A stretch of DNA of 64,000 nt, taken from NCBI RefSeq assembly GCF_046630445.1, contig NC_092339.1:60261001-60325000 (forward strand). Reading direction: 5' to 3'. Each line of letters opens with the position of its first letter. Position 1 is the stretch's first letter. The translations under genes were made by a program, and so were the position numbers. Positions 12,177-24,947 of the stretch are shown here, one piece after another. The notes below the pieces were generated by a model, which worked only from the letters and a program-made list of their open reading frames with translations, was not told the DNA's origin and searched no databases. This DNA is from Rutidosis leptorrhynchoides (taxonomy: Eukaryota; Streptophyta; Magnoliopsida; Asterales; Asteraceae).

Positions 12177-12194
12177 TCCCCGGCAGCGGCGCCA
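12177..12194 (-). other. Ath-1 primer-binding site (tRNA-Asp type)
   Basis: The minus strand reads TGGCGCCGCTGCCGGGGA, 8 bp inside the 5' LTR. It is close to the TGGCGCCGTTGCCGGGGA sequence complementary to tRNA-Asp that Athila elements are known to use. It is identical to the Ath-2 site. Confidence 0.85.
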
Positions 12195-12433
12195 AAAATA
12201 CTTGATGTTATGCGAGGTGTATACGAAATAGTTATATTTTTGTTGCGAAATACTATTAAATACAATACAATTTTACACAAGTTATTTATTTATTTATAGA
12301 GTGGAATATACCTAAACCTTGCTACAACACTATAGGCAGTGTACCTAATCGTAGAGTAGTGTAGTTTTTAGTAAGTCCGGTTCGTTCCGCAGGGAGCTAG
12401 CCAAGTTTAACGCTATATTTTTAAAACTATATT

Positions 12434-12491
<58 letters not shown>

Positions 12492-13653
12492 TAGTATTAT
12501 TATTATTATAAAAGTGGGTTTTTACTGTTTAATGAATGGTTTGTCGATTTTATGTCTTAAGTCACAATTAAAACCTAATGTAAAATATTAAAAATAAATA
12601 TAACTTAATTTAAAGCGTAAAGTAAATGACGATAATTAAAAGTGCGATAAATAAAAGTGCAATAATTTAAAGTGCGATAAATAAAATTGCGATAATTAAA
12701 AGTACGATAATTAAAGATGCGATAAGATATAAAATAAATGAATTATGCTTATTTAAATTTCCGTAATCATGATGTTCGACGTGTTGATTTTAATTTACTA
12801 CCATGGGTTAATTGTCTTTTGTCCTGGATTATTCGATATGTCCATACGGTTTTGTCCATAATAGTCCATCAGTCATAAATATAAAGTACGGGGATCTTCG
12901 TCAAATTATCCTTATACCCGAAGTCAAATATTCCAACTAATTGGGGATTCGAACTGTAACAAGGTCTTAATACTTTGTTTAATGAATACACCAGGTTATC
13001 GACTGCGTGTAATCCAAGGTTTTACTACTTTGTTATTAATTACACCAATTACCCTTGAATGTAATCCACCCCTGTTTTAATGAGTCCATTAATTATTAAT
13101 CCATTCCCGTGTCCGGTTAAATGAACAATAATTTGTATTTATAGATATCCCGCCCACCGTACCCGATTAAGCGTATGTGGTTATATATAGATACGTCAAA
13201 TTGTAACCTTTATATTAAATTAACGGGGTATCGTTTAGTTAATATAAAGCCCATTAATAGCCCATAGTCCAATTTCCACAAGTGTCATTCTTTTGTCCAA
13301 ACCCCAATTATGGTACAAAGCCCAATTACCCAATCTTAATATTTAGCCCAACATCACGATTACTTCGGCTTAAATAAGAATAATAATAACTTAGCTACTA
13401 GACATTAATTTAAAAAGGTTGAACATAACTTACAATGGGTATCAATATCGTAGCGTTACACGGACAGAATTTCGGCTTACAAACTTACAACATTCGCTAC
13501 CATAACCTTATTATTATTAAACTTTAATATTAAAATTATAATTAAAATATAAATATAATATATATTTAAGAGAGTGAGAGATAGATAATATATATTGTGT
13601 ATCAAACTCGTCCGAAAAATGCTGAATTTATAGACTTGGTCATGTACAGTGCT

Positions 13654-13701
13654 CCATGCGATCGCATGGATTCAAAGCCTCCAGGCCATGCGATCGCGTG
13701 G
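13654..13701. repeat. palindrome pair in the Ath-1 LTR promoter region
   Basis: CCATGCGATCGCATGG at 13654-13669 and CCATGCGATCGCGTGG (one change) at 13686-13701 give a start-to-start pitch of 32 bp with a 16-bp spacer. On the minus strand the pair lies directly upstream of the TATA box. Confidence 0.9.
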
Positions 13702-13768
13702 CCTCCTTTTCCTGGTCACATATGATTCCAAAACGTGGGCTGCTGCGTATTATTTAATATTTATAATA

Positions 13769-13910
<142 letters not shown>

Positions 13911-14272
13911 TCATGTGCATCATTGACTTGTAATTTTAGCTCCGTTGCGTCGCGCATTAATAGTTGGTTCATGTCCCGATTCCGAATTTTCGAACGTCCT
14001 TGCGTACAATTTAATATCTTGTACTTTGCGTTCCGCGGCTCGTACTTTTGTAATTTTGAGACGTTTCTCATCAATAAATTGAACCACTTGGATTGTACTT
14101 TGTACTTTTTAGCTTTTTGGTCGTTTGCGTCTTCAAATCATCGAATCTGTCTTTTGTCTTCACCTTTTATTATTTAAACGAATATCACTTGTAAATAGAA
14201 CAATAGCAACTAAAAACTTGTCTTTCTTGAAGGATAATGCTATGAAATATGTGTTTGTTTTTAGCATTATCA

Positions 14273-15639
14273 GGGTGATATACCCAACTTCAAGAATATA
14301 TATATATATATGTTTGTAGTTTATCTTATGTACAAAACAGGGTAAAACAGCGCACTTTCAAAGACTGACATTAAGTTCAGCAAAAGCTATTAATTTTGAC
14401 GACAAGACGAAAAACAAATGTGATATAACAACCGCAAGAATGAACAAATGATGTGCACCATTTATCATTCAAACAAAGAACAATATATTTGGAAACTTTG
14501 GTAAATCTTAATCATCTGTTTACGCTAATCACCCTCAATAATTTAAATTGTTACTGATTTCTTGCAAATGAGGGCATTGCAAGATCTTAAGTGTGGGAAG
14601 GGATTAAATTCTTTCGGGTTTTAAACATTTGACTTATACACTTGGTTTAATAGCCACCGATAAATTTTACTAGTAAATCAGTAGTTGTATTAGAATCTAG
14701 TGCTCTCTGATAATAAAGAACATCCCTAGTCTTATATACTGACTACCCACTTCTAGTAAAATTTTTAAAAAATTTCAACTAAATGAACTCAAAATCATGT
14801 TTATACATATTTATGAACAATAAAACTAGGTATTAACACCGAAATTATTGTTACCTCGGAAAGGACATAAATTGAGAAAAAAACCAAAACACTTGAATTC
14901 ATTTAAAATGGAATAGAAGAGAATAAAAAGGCAAAGAAAGAAATATAAAACCCAAGTGTGGAAAAAATTTACCAAGTTATTTAGAACATATATCATATAT
15001 TTTTGTACAAATAATTGAAGATACTTTTGTTTTAGACGAAATTAATCAGTTTTACCCAGTTTATTGTAATATAAATGGAATTTAAAAGGAAGTAAAGTCT
15101 TCCGAAAAAAAAGAAACACGCTTCATGATTTCGGTCAGGAAGTTGTCGTCCAGACCAGTTGTAGAGTCTACGAAAAACATTGAAAAGTTTTCTCGAAAAT
15201 CAGCTGGAAATCCACCGACCTCAGCATCAAACAGGGTTGCCAAGTGGTCAGACTTATCCTAACCATGAGAGGATCTGTCTCGTACAATGGGGGGTACCGT
15301 GCAAATTAGCTTATAAGACTAATGAATCAGATCTCCAGAAAGGATAATCTCCTTAAAAGATTAAAAATCAGCTTTTAAGACTGATATTACTCAATCCTTG
15401 AGATTGACCTTAAAGATTGAGAATTACAAACTCATGAAATTCAATGATATCTAAACTCGAGCTTGAACAAGAAAATATTTTGATCAAATTAAAACCGATT
15501 TTTTTTTTGAAAACCTATTTTCAATGCGTTCATTACCATTGAACGTAAAATCCTAAGAATTCACCAGAATTCATTAGGTCACCTGAACCAAATCGGGTGT
15601 CAACTGTAAGAACGGTGGTTGCATAGCATGGTCGAAGAC
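14273..15639 (+). mobile_element. Ath-3 3' internal region, left part (Athila-type)
   Basis: This plus-strand, non-coding Athila 3' region includes GCAAGATCTTAAGTGTGGGA and GGTCACCTGAACCAAATCGG. It is an inverted copy of 1-1351 and a direct homologue of 31830-33005. It ends at the target duplication AAGAC (15635-15639) where Tek-1 inserted, and resumes at 36881. The left boundary is the Ath-1 insertion. The gag-pol part of Ath-3 would lie left of the window. Confidence 0.8.
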
Positions 15640-17504
15640 TGTAACACCGGCCATTTTTTTTTAATATATACACAGTTGAAGACTTTAATAATAAATACAA
15701 AATAAGTCACATCATTACATTAAACCGTATAATTAGGTTCAAGCTCACACAACAGTGTTACGTTATTACAAAACATTATTTAAACAAAAGTCCACATCAG
15801 AGTAGGGTTGTCAAACATGTCTTCTGCAACAGCACCCATCCCGACTAGCAGTACCTAAACCTGCAAGGGGAGAATATGTGGGGGATTAGTTCACCGCTAA
15901 GTGAGTGGAATCTATCTAACAGATATAGCTTAAGCCACACACAAGATATATACTAACAACAACACTTGCTAACTACCAACTAGCATACAATAAGACAATA
16001 TGAGGATCGGCAGCTTGTACGAGCACACGACTCTCAGCTGATCGAGCCTGAGTCTACCGATAGTCCATGCTACTCAATTCACAGTATCGTTATCCAGATG
16101 CAGGGGATGCATCATTCATACTATACTCCACAATCAGTAGCCTATGGGCCCAACCTCCCCTTGGCACGGTTGACCTCATACGGACTCTAACCTCTCCTAG
16201 GCACGGTCTCGAGTCCCCAGTCTTCCTAGGCCCGACTGGTGCTATTCACACAGTGTACACATAATTCACATACAACATCAGGCAAACGATATTATTCTAT
16301 CATAGCAATTCCTACACTATGCATGGTAAAAGAGTCAACCACAGTAGCATGATATGCTACTTAAACTCTATCCGTAGATAGACCCACTCACCAATTACCA
16401 GCAACTGCTCAGTTATTATTTCTGAGCTTCCTCCTTGTCCTTATCTCCTGAGAACAGCAAAATCAAGTTAGAAAGTGTTCCTATCAATATTAGACACACT
16501 GACAGCGAATTATAGCAAAATTAGTAAAAAAAATGCGTCCGCTAAAATTTTCATGCTTAACACTTGTGCACTTTCAAAATTTACATCCTGAACACCAAAA
16601 TACAAACGGGCAGCATAACGGCTAGAAAAAGGCACTTTGGTAAAACATTCTGCCCTGGACACACAGTCGGTCAACTGTCTCCTCAATCGGTCGACTGACA
16701 TAGACAGTCGGTCAACTGTCTCCTCAACCGGTCGACTGACTTTCCCAATCGGTCGAATTATTTGGTATTTCCACAATCGGCCGAAAGTCAAACTCAGTCG
16801 GTCGACTGTCGACCGACTGTCGGCCGACTGTGTTCATCATCTGTAGATTCTGAACACAACCTACGGACTTCAAGCTAAATTCACCAAAACTCGATCTAGA
16901 GCTCATTTTCGACACCAAAACTTACCACAACTCAATTACTACATGTTATAGACTATAAACTCACAAAGTTTTGACCATAACAACATCAAATTCATGGATT
17001 TTGACACAAAATCAAGCTTTTGAACAAATACACTTAAAAACACCATTTTAACACTAAATTGATCATGAAAGCTCATGATTCATACCATAAAAGAATTAGT
17101 AGAGTGTAAAGAACGTGATTTCAAGACCAATTCGAGCTCAAGATCAACAATGGGGAATTAGGGTTTGGTTAGGTGGGAGGGATGAAGGTACGGTGTTTTA
17201 GTGAATTTTCTAGAAATGGGAACAAAATACAGCACACTAGTCACTTAATTGGGTTTAATTCCCACACTGTGCAACACACGGGTATTTACCAGTTATCTGA
17301 TATCTTTCGTACAGGATTAGGTAACCCAAACGAGGTCCAAATAAAATAAACAAACCTGTTCTGGGACCCTTATCACAAACTGGACACAACACAAATATAA
17401 TAAAACACTAATAAAATAATTAAAATAAAAACACTTAAAACTAAGCACAAACCCTAAGGGAAAAATCGACAACTTACAACTAGCCCGGCTTTCAGTCTGT
17501 TACA
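15640..17504 (-). repeat. Tek-1 3' LTR (1865 bp)
   Basis: The plus strand starts TGTAACACCGGCC and ends GTCTGTTACA, so both ends fit TG...CA. It is flanked on the left by AAGAC and on the right by a purine tract on the minus strand. The other LTR copy is split between 22465-22620 and 35614-36880. It contains a cluster of CGGTCGAC-like repeats at 16668-16835. Confidence 0.9.
16668..16835. repeat. phased CGGTCGAC repeat cluster in the Tek-1 LTR
   Basis: Copies of CGGTCRAC or close variants start at 16668, 16688, 16709, 16729, 16750, 16778 and 16799, mostly 20-21 bp apart. They are followed by an inverted copy (GTCGACCG). The other LTR has the homologous cluster at about 36031-36208. Confidence 0.85.
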
Positions 17505-17518
17505 AATCCACCCCCATT
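17505..17518 (-). other. Tek-1 polypurine tract
   Basis: On the minus strand ATGGGGGTGGATT directly precedes the LTR start TGTAACAGAC. This is the normal place for the plus-strand DNA priming tract. Confidence 0.75.
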
Positions 17519-18144
17519 AAGGAGATTCCGTCCTCGGAATCTGGTCTTGGTCAAACAAATGAGGGTAGCGATTTCTCATCAACTCTTCCATTTCCCACGT
17601 AAGATTAGGACCCAAACTGTGTTTCCACTCGATCAACACCATCGGTATCTCTTTATTTCTCAACTTAGTCACCTTTCGGTCAACTACACGGACCGGCTCT
17701 TCCACCAATTTCTTATTCAAATCGACCCTTAAATCTTCTAAAGGAAGGAGTTGCGTTTCATCATTGACTTTACACTTACGAATAACACACGTTGAATGCA
17801 TTATGAATACCGGCTAATTCTGGCGGAAGGTCTAACTCCACAGTCTGATCATTCAACACTTCACGGATCGGAAACGGACCAATAAATCTTGGTGCTAACT
17901 TACTACGTTTACCGAATCTAATAACCCCTTTTCACGGCGAAACTTTTAAATACACTCGTTCACCCACATTAAAGGTTACCGGACGTCTACGCGGATCAGC
18001 ATACATTTTCTGCCTATCTCTAGCGGCTTTCAACTTTTCTCTCGCAATTGCAACTTTTTCAGCTGTCATTTGAACAATTTCGGGACCTGCAAACTGTTTC
18101 TCCCCGGCTTCTAACCAACAAGTCAGAGTTCTGCAACGACGACC
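17517..18144 (-). pseudogene. Tek-1 integrase C-terminus and chromodomain
   Basis: Minus-strand reading continues from the integrase core through GRRCR, KVSP, GPF and LAGIHNAF segments, with in-frame stops replacing a Tyr codon (18145) and a Trp codon. The last open part (17801-17517, 94 residues) holds EEPVRVVDRKVTKLRNKEIP, then VLIEWKHSLGPNLTWEMEE. This is a chromodomain with the WxxxxxxxxTWE signature, which targets chromoviruses to chromatin. It is the reason for the Tekay/Del-type chromovirus call. The ORF ends a few bases from the polypurine tract. Confidence 0.85.
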
Positions 18145-18822
18145 CTACAACATTTCATAGGGCGGCATCCCTATACTCAAATGATATGAATTATTATACG
18201 CGAATTCGACCAACGATAAATGTGTATCCCACGAACCACCGTATTCTAACACACAAGCCCTTAACATATTCTCCAAAGTCTGTATCGTTCTTTCACTCTG
18301 ACCATCTGTCTGAAGATGATAAGCTGTACTTAAATTCACACGCGTACCCAAATTCTGTTGAAGACTATTCCAAAAATTCGACACAAATCTGGAATCTATG
18401 TCTGAAATGATCGATAACGGCACACCATGTCGACTAACTATTTCTTTCACATACAAATCAGCTAACTCACTTAACGAAGCTGTCTCACGGGCAGCAAGAA
18501 AATGAGCACTTTTAGTTAGACGATCCACTATTACCCAAATCATATCGTATCGTTTCTGAGTTCTTGGTAGTTTAGTCACAAAATCCATCGTTATATGTTC
18601 CCATTTCCACTCTGGAATCTGTAACTGACGTAACGAACCATGAGGTTTCTGATGTTCTGCCTTCACTTGAGCACAAATATGACACTTTTCGATATATCGA
18701 GCTATATCTGTTTTCATTGTCGGCCACCAATACACTGTTTTTAAATCATGATACATCTTATTACTACCCGGATGTACTGTCAATCTAGATTTGTGAGCTT
18801 TTGTCATAATTAAATCCCTCAA
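18145..18822 (-). CDS. Tek-1 integrase core
   Basis: An open stretch of 225 residues holds most of the integrase. The zinc-binding His-His-Cys-Cys region reads [12 protein letters not shown] through [12 protein letters not shown]. The first catalytic Asp is in [10 protein letters not shown] and the second in IISDIDSRF, and the Glu is in [10 protein letters not shown]. The end, MPPYEML, is followed by a stop where family members continue. The N-terminal boundary is a one-base frameshift from the RNase H frame near 18830. Integrase would insert the DNA copy. Here it survives only as a fragment of a broken polyprotein. Confidence 0.85.
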   Translation of the reverse strand: MRDLIMTKAHKSRLTVHPGSNKMYHDLKTVYWWPTMKTDIARYIEKCHICAQVKAEHQKPHGSLRQLQIPEWKWEHITMDFVTKLPRTQKRYDMIWVIVDRLTKSAHFLAARETASLSELADLYVKEIVSRHGVPLSIISDIDSRFVSNFWNSLQQNLGTRVNLSTAYHLQTDGQSERTIQTLENMLRACVLEYGGSWDTHLSLVEFAYNNSYHLSIGMPPYEML

Positions 18823-19661
18823 ATCTCCAAGTTAGGCACCCAAACACGATTGTTTAAGGTCTTTAGTCCACGTGATTCATCAATTAAGTCCACTTTCTGT
18901 TTGATCATTTGTTCAGATTTAATATGTTCGTCCTCCAAAGCACAGGCCTGAACAGTTCTTAAGCTGTTGATCAGATCTGAAGTTATATTCAAACGAAGGA
19001 ATTTCACATTTTCACTTGATCTTTTATGACTTAGCGCATCTGTAACAACATTTTCCTTACCCGGATGATATTTAATTTCACAATCATAATCTTTGATCAA
19101 CTCTTGCCACCGTCTCTGACGCATATTCAATTCTTTCTGTGAGAAGATATATTGCAAACTCTTATGGTCTGTACAAATAACACAATGGGTTCCATACAAA
19201 TAGTGTCTCCACAGTTTCAAAGCAAACACTACTGCAGCCATTTCAAGATCATGTACTGGATAATTCTACTCATGAACTTTCAACTGTCGTGAGGCGTAGG
19301 TGATTACTTTATCTCTTTGCATTAATACACAACCCAATCCAGCATATGACGCATCACAATATACCACGAAGTCATCTGAACCTTCTGGTAAAGCTAACAC
19401 TGGTGCCTGACACAGTAGCTGTTTCAAAATCTGAAAAGCCTTTTCCTGTTCATCCGTCCATTGAAAGGCTACATCTTTACGAGTCAACTTAGTCAACGGA
19501 CCCGCTATTTTAGAAAAATCTTTGATAAACCTGCGATAATAACCAGCCAATCCCAGAAAACTCTTAATCTCAGTCGGAGTCTTCGGAGAATTCCAATTCA
19601 TTACCGCTTCTATCTTTGTCGGATCAACTTTTATACCTTCAGCACAAATCACATGACCCAA
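18819..19661 (-). pseudogene. Tek-1 RNase H and RT C-terminus
   Basis: Two same-frame pieces (19661-19266 and 19241-18819) are separated by an in-frame TAG at 19266. Motifs are [17 protein letters not shown], the RNase H start [33 protein letters not shown] and [15 protein letters not shown] one-base frameshift near 19663 separates this from reverse transcriptase. Confidence 0.85.
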
Positions 19662-22054
19662 AACTGCATTTCACGTAACCAAAATTCACACTTTGAAAAT
19701 TTTGCAAATAGTTGCTCACATTTCAACAAGTTCAAAACCTGTCTCAGGTGTTCAGCATGTTCACTCTCTGTCTTTGAATACACTAGTATATCATCTATGA
19801 ACACAATCACAAACTTATCTAAGAACTGACGACACACTCTATTCATTAAATCCATGAAGACTGCTGGCGCATTCGTCAACCCAAACGGCATGACAAGAAA
19901 TTCATAATGACCATACCTAGTTCTGAACACTGTTTTCGGTATATCTGATTCAGCAACACGAAACTGATGATACCCGGATCGTAAATCTATCTTGGAAAAG
20001 AATGAAGCACCCTGTAACTGATCGAACAAATCGTCTATTCGAGGTAATGGATACTTATTTTTCACCGTTCTTTTGTTCAATTCACGATAATCAATACACA
20101 TACGCATTGACCCATCTTTCTTTTTAACAAACAATACCGGAGCACCCCACGGTGAAGAACTCCATCGGATAAACCCACGATCTAATAGTTCTTGAATCTG
20201 TGACATCATTTCACGGATTTTAGACGACGCTAATCGGTATGGAGCTTTTGCAACTGGAGTTTTTCCAGGAACCAACTCAATCTTATATTCGACTTCCCTG
20301 ACTGGCGGCAGACCAGGTAACTCATCTGTGAACACTTCAGGAAATTCTGATACTACCGGAATATCGGCCACTGTTTTCTTTTCTTTCTTCGCATCAATCA
20401 CATATGCAAGAAATGATTCACAACCCTTTGCCATCGACTTCTTCGCTTTCATCATGGTTATCAACGGAAAATTATACCCGCCTCGCTCCCCTCGGGCCAC
20501 AACACGGGTTCCATCGATCGAACGAAAGGTAATCATTTTCCTATCGTACTTAATATTAGCCCTAAGCGAGCTCAGCCAATCCATTCCTAATACTACATCA
20601 AAGCTAGGAATAGGTAACACTAAATAAGTCACCGGGAAAGACTTCCCTTCGATCTCTATACATACCCCAGACACATATGTTGTGACGGGTGTGGTCTTAC
20701 CATCGGCTACTTCTACACTAACCGGCTTGGGTAACACAGTAGTTGGTAAATTCAACTTAGCACAGAAATCTAGGGACATACAACACCTATTGGCACCACA
20801 ATCAAACAATACGCGAGTAGGTATTGAGTTGATTAGAAACATACCGGTGATCACTTCGTCGGTGGCCACATCATTCTCAACCGACATCTGAAAAGCTCTA
20901 GCCTCTGCTGTTGGAGGGTTCTTCCTCTTCTGCCCACTCGAGGCAGTTGACCCTCCGACTGATGCCGAACGCGCCCCTGACCCTGCCCCGGAACTACCAC
21001 TCTTCGACGGACAACTAACTGCACGATGCCCTGGTTTGTAACAACTCCAACACACACTATTCGGATACGGACATGCTAAAGACTCATGCCCAACAACACC
21101 ACACTTTAAACATCTTCTTGTAGCCTCAGAACAATGACCACTATGAGAATATCGACACGTGTGACACCAATTTCCTTTACCTGATCCAGACCCAGAACTA
21201 CTCTGACCACTTTTACCCTTCGATTTAAACCCACTAGACTTCTTGGATTTAGATCCTGATTGACCAGATACTTGCCCACCTTGTTGTAGCACATTACCAA
21301 ACATTCTGTTTCTGGCGGCCTGAACATCACTTTCTACCATCTTAGCCATCACAACAGCTTGAGACAATGATGTAGCTGTTCTAACAAATGTTTGGTACTC
21401 TGGCAAAATAATATTAACAAAATGTTGGATACGAGACGCTTCGTCTGGCACCCATTGTTGTACAAACCGCAGTTTATCCATATACTTCTCTACTACCTCG
21501 TCGATCGTCATTTGAGGTGTCATATTCATTTCAAGAAACTCAGTCTTGATTCGGTTCATATCAAACGGATTACAATACTGTTCACACACCCTCCCATGAA
21601 ACTGCTCCCACGTGATCATACTCACTTGTTCTTTCGATATACTGGATATCAAGGAATCCTACCAAATCATCGCCCTACCTTTTAATAATCGACTAGCATA
21701 TGTCACTTTCAGCTCGGGTTCACACTGGCATGCTTCAAATACCCTTTCAATTTCTCGCAACCAATTGAGAGTTACAGTCAGATCAGTACTTCCAGAGAAC
21801 TCGGAGGGTTTGCAATCTTGGAAGTTCTTATAAGTACACCTTTTGGGTGGTTGCATGTAATGTTGTTGAAACATTTTCATTTGGTACGGGTTCATCATCA
21901 TGGAATTTTGGTAAGTAAAAGTGTTTTGCGGTGGCATATAATATTGGTTAGGTATTTGATTCTGAAACTGGTTCTGGTGCACATTAGGTATCGTTTGGGA
22001 TTGTGCGGTTGGGAATCCAGGTGGTGTATCATCATTTCCAGAATGCCTTGCCAA
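19662..22054 (-). pseudogene. Tek-1 gag, protease and reverse transcriptase, one in-frame stop
   Basis: The reading frame runs from ATG 22054 with one TAG at 21659-21661, replacing a Trp codon, then 667 open residues. Gag has a Gln/Asn-rich start and CTYKNFQDCKPSEF. Three knuckles follow: [26 protein letters not shown] and [14 protein letters not shown]. The protease shows [11 protein letters not shown], with Cys in place of the usual Ser/Thr next to the catalytic Asp, and [10 protein letters not shown]. Reverse transcriptase has [43 protein letters not shown] and the catalytic FIDDILVYS. The frame shifts at [10 protein letters not shown] near 19663. Primer site and leader are missing: sequence upstream of gag stops at 22176. 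Confidence 0.9.
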
Positions 22055-22176
22055 TTCAAGCTCATTAATTTTGTCTTCAGCCTCTTTTAGCTTGCTTTCT
22101 AATTGAAGGATATAACTATTCTGATCATCATCAGACTCAACACCCTCTACTGGTGCTCTGAATGTTCCGGGGTTGA

Positions 22177-22620
22177 CCTTAAAAGATTAAAAATCAGCTT
22201 TTAAGACTGATATTACTCAATCCTTGAGATTGACCTTAAAGATTGAAAATTACAAACTCATGAAATTCAATGATATCTAAACTCGAGCTTGAACAAGAAA
22301 ATATTTTGATCAAATTAAAACCGATTTTTTTTTTAAAACCTATTTTCAATGCGTTCATTACCATTGAATGTAAAATCCTAAGAATTCATCGGAATTCATT
22401 AGGTCACCTGAACCAAATCGGGTGTCAACCGTAAGAACGGTAGTTGCATAGCATGGTCAAAGACTGTAACACCGGCCATTTTTTTTTAATATATACACAG
22501 CGGAAGACTTTAATAATAAACACAAAATAAGTCACATCATTACATTAAACCGTATAATTAAGTTTAAGCTTACACAACAGTGTTACGTTATTACAAAACA
22601 TTATTTAAACAAAAGTCCAC
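22177..22620 (+). repeat. duplicate of the Athila/Tek-1 LTR boundary (direct repeat of 15351-15795)
   Basis: The stretch repeats the Ath-3 flank (22177-22464, including AAGAC) and the first 156 bp of the Tek-1 LTR (22465-22620), in the same orientation as the left boundary. The copies differ at scattered positions, by eye a few percent, so this is not an identical recent duplicate. It abuts the Tek-1 leader on the left and the truncated Ath-2 LTR on the right. Confidence 0.9.
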
Positions 22621-23644
22621 CTCGTTGATTTAATATATAGACTTATAATTTGACGTATTTATATATAACCACATACGCTTGACTGGGTACGGTGGGCGGG
22701 ATATTTATAAATACCAATAATTATTCATTTTACCGGACACGGAACTGGATTAATAGTTAATAGACTTGTTGAAACAGGGGTGGATTACATTCAAGGGTAA
22801 TTGGTGTAATTGTTAACAAAGTAGTAAAACCTTGGTCTACACGCAGTCGATAACCTGGTGTATTCATTAAACAAAGTTTTAAGACCTTGTTACAATTCGA
22901 ATCCCCAATTAGTTGGAATATTTGACTTCGGGAATAAGAATAATTTGACGAAGACTTTCGCACTTTATGATTATGACTGATGGACTATTATGGACAAATT
23001 CGTATGGACATATCGAATAATCCAGGATAAAGGAAAATTAACCCATGGTAATAAAACTAAAATCAACACGTCAAACATCATGATTACGGAAGTTTAAATA
23101 AGCATAATTTATATATTTCATATTTAATTGCACTTTTAATTATCGCACTTTTATTTATTGTCATTTTATTTAATTGCATTTTTAATTATCGTACTCTTTA
23201 ATTATCACAATTTTATTTTATGGCACTTTTATTTATCGCAATTTCATTATCGTTATTTACTTTACGCTTTAAATTAAGTTATATTTATTTTTAATATTTT
23301 ACATTAGGTTTTAACTGCGACTAAAGTTTTAAAATCGACAAACCGGTCATTAAACGGTAAAAACCCCCCCTTTATAATAATAATACTAACTATATATATT
23401 TTTGTATTTTTACAATTATAAGTTAAAAATATAGCGTTAAACTTGGCTAAAGATCCCTGTGGAACGAACCGGACTTACTAAAAACTACTACTGTACGATT
23501 AGGTACACTGCCTATAAGTGTTGTAGCAAGGTTTAAGTATATCCATTCTATAAATAAATAAATCACTTGTGTAAAATTGTATCGTATTTAATAGTATTTC
23601 CTTGTAAAAATAATACTATTTCCTAGCACACCTCGCACACATCA
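22621..23644 (+). repeat. Ath-2 5' LTR, truncated
   Basis: The stretch matches 34583-35613 of the 3' LTR and ends CACACATCA just before the primer site. The first 991 bp of the LTR, with promoter, palindromes and TATA box, are missing. The break lies at a two-base AC overlap with the Tek-1 LTR. Confidence 0.9.
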
Positions 23645-23652
23645 AGTATTTT

Positions 23653-23670
23653 TGGCGCCGCTGCCGGGGA
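23653..23670 (+). other. Ath-2 primer-binding site (tRNA-Asp type)
   Basis: TGGCGCCGCTGCCGGGGA lies 8 bp after the LTR end and is identical to the Ath-1 site. Confidence 0.88.
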
Positions 23671-23695
23671 AAGTTAAACGCCGAAAGCGCAACGC

Positions 23696-23763
<68 letters not shown>

Positions 23764-24947
23764 AGAGTTTGTTACATATATATATAAAATTATAAAGTTT
23801 CTTTATCTTTATTTTTAGTTTTTAAGAATTAAGTTTTTATTTAATTTATATAAATATTTATTTATTTTAAAAACAGAAAAAAAAATAGTAAACTACTCGG
23901 CCTGATCACTGTAGCAGCCCATATCCTGGCCCAGAAACCTACTCCATGCGACCGCATGGATTTTCAACGTGAGGACCATGCGATCGCATGGCCCTGTCTG
24001 ACACGCCAGAGTTGACTCGTAACAGCAATCATTACGGAGTATATTATTATTATTATTATTATTTAATCAAAACCCTAATTAGGGTTTAGTTATTTAATTA
24101 ATTAAGTTTTAGTTTTATTATTAATTTGTATTATTAAGTGTAATTAGTTTTATAAATATATAAAATTAATAGTTTTATAAAACAAATAATATAAAAATAA
24201 TATTTATAAAAATTGTACTTTTTACAACTTTAAGTTTTATTTTTATATTTTGTATCTTTTTATTTGTTTTATCGTAACTTTTGTATTTTTCGCTTGTAAT
24301 TAGTTTTAATTCATAGTTTTTGCCATAGTTATTTTTATTTCTAGATTGTTAGGCTTTGCCGTAAAATCCCTTAAGTGCTTTTTCTTTAGACTAAGATTTA
24401 GATGCTTTAGAATTTTGCGACGCCGTTTTTATATTTTAGTACCTTTTTAATTTATTGCCATTTGGGATTTAGTTTTTCTTTTAAGCTTTAATATTTTTAG
24501 ACGCAACTTTTAATTCTTAGTTTTTAGTTCCTTTTTAAGTTTCAACGCGCTACTTCTTATTTTTATTTTTCGACGCCTATTATTTTTCGACTTTTTATTT
24601 TTCGACATTTTTTGACGCGCAATCTTTTTCTTTCTTATTTCTCGACGCTCTAGTTTATAGGACAGAGAATTTTTTTTCTATTTCTTCTCTAAAATTTCAA
24701 AACGAAAAATTATTTTAAGTGGTTAAATTGATAGACATCCATTTTCTGGTTCGTAGTAATAGTTGGATTTGTACGTAGACCGGGTTATTGGAGCCAAACA
24801 GTAATCAATTATATTGAGACCAAACGAATCCTGCCCCTCTGCCGCATCTTTTGGCTATTCGAAACGTGGGCAAAATCAGAAAAGTCTATTAATTTGATAA
24901 CTTATATAATTTTTTCTTATTTTTATAACTAATAGGATATTCAGTGA
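23671..24947 (+). other. Ath-2 5' untranslated leader
   Basis: There is no ORF. Contents are a TA tract (23699-23760), the palindrome pair CCATGCGACCGCATGG (23944-23959) and CCATGCGATCGCATGG (23976-23991) at 32-bp pitch, and T-rich repeats around TTATTTTTCGACG at about 24560-24660. The homologous Ath-1 leader is 10957-12176. Confidence 0.8.

Noticed and set aside
20851-21330. Minus-strand ORFs in alternative frames within Tek-1 gag
   Set aside because: They overlap the Cys-rich gag frame and have no motif of their own.
22757-22963. Near-identical 68-residue minus-strand ORFs at 22757-22963 and 34719-34925
   Set aside because: They are the two LTR copies of Ath-2. The ORF is on the strand opposite to transcription and has no motif.
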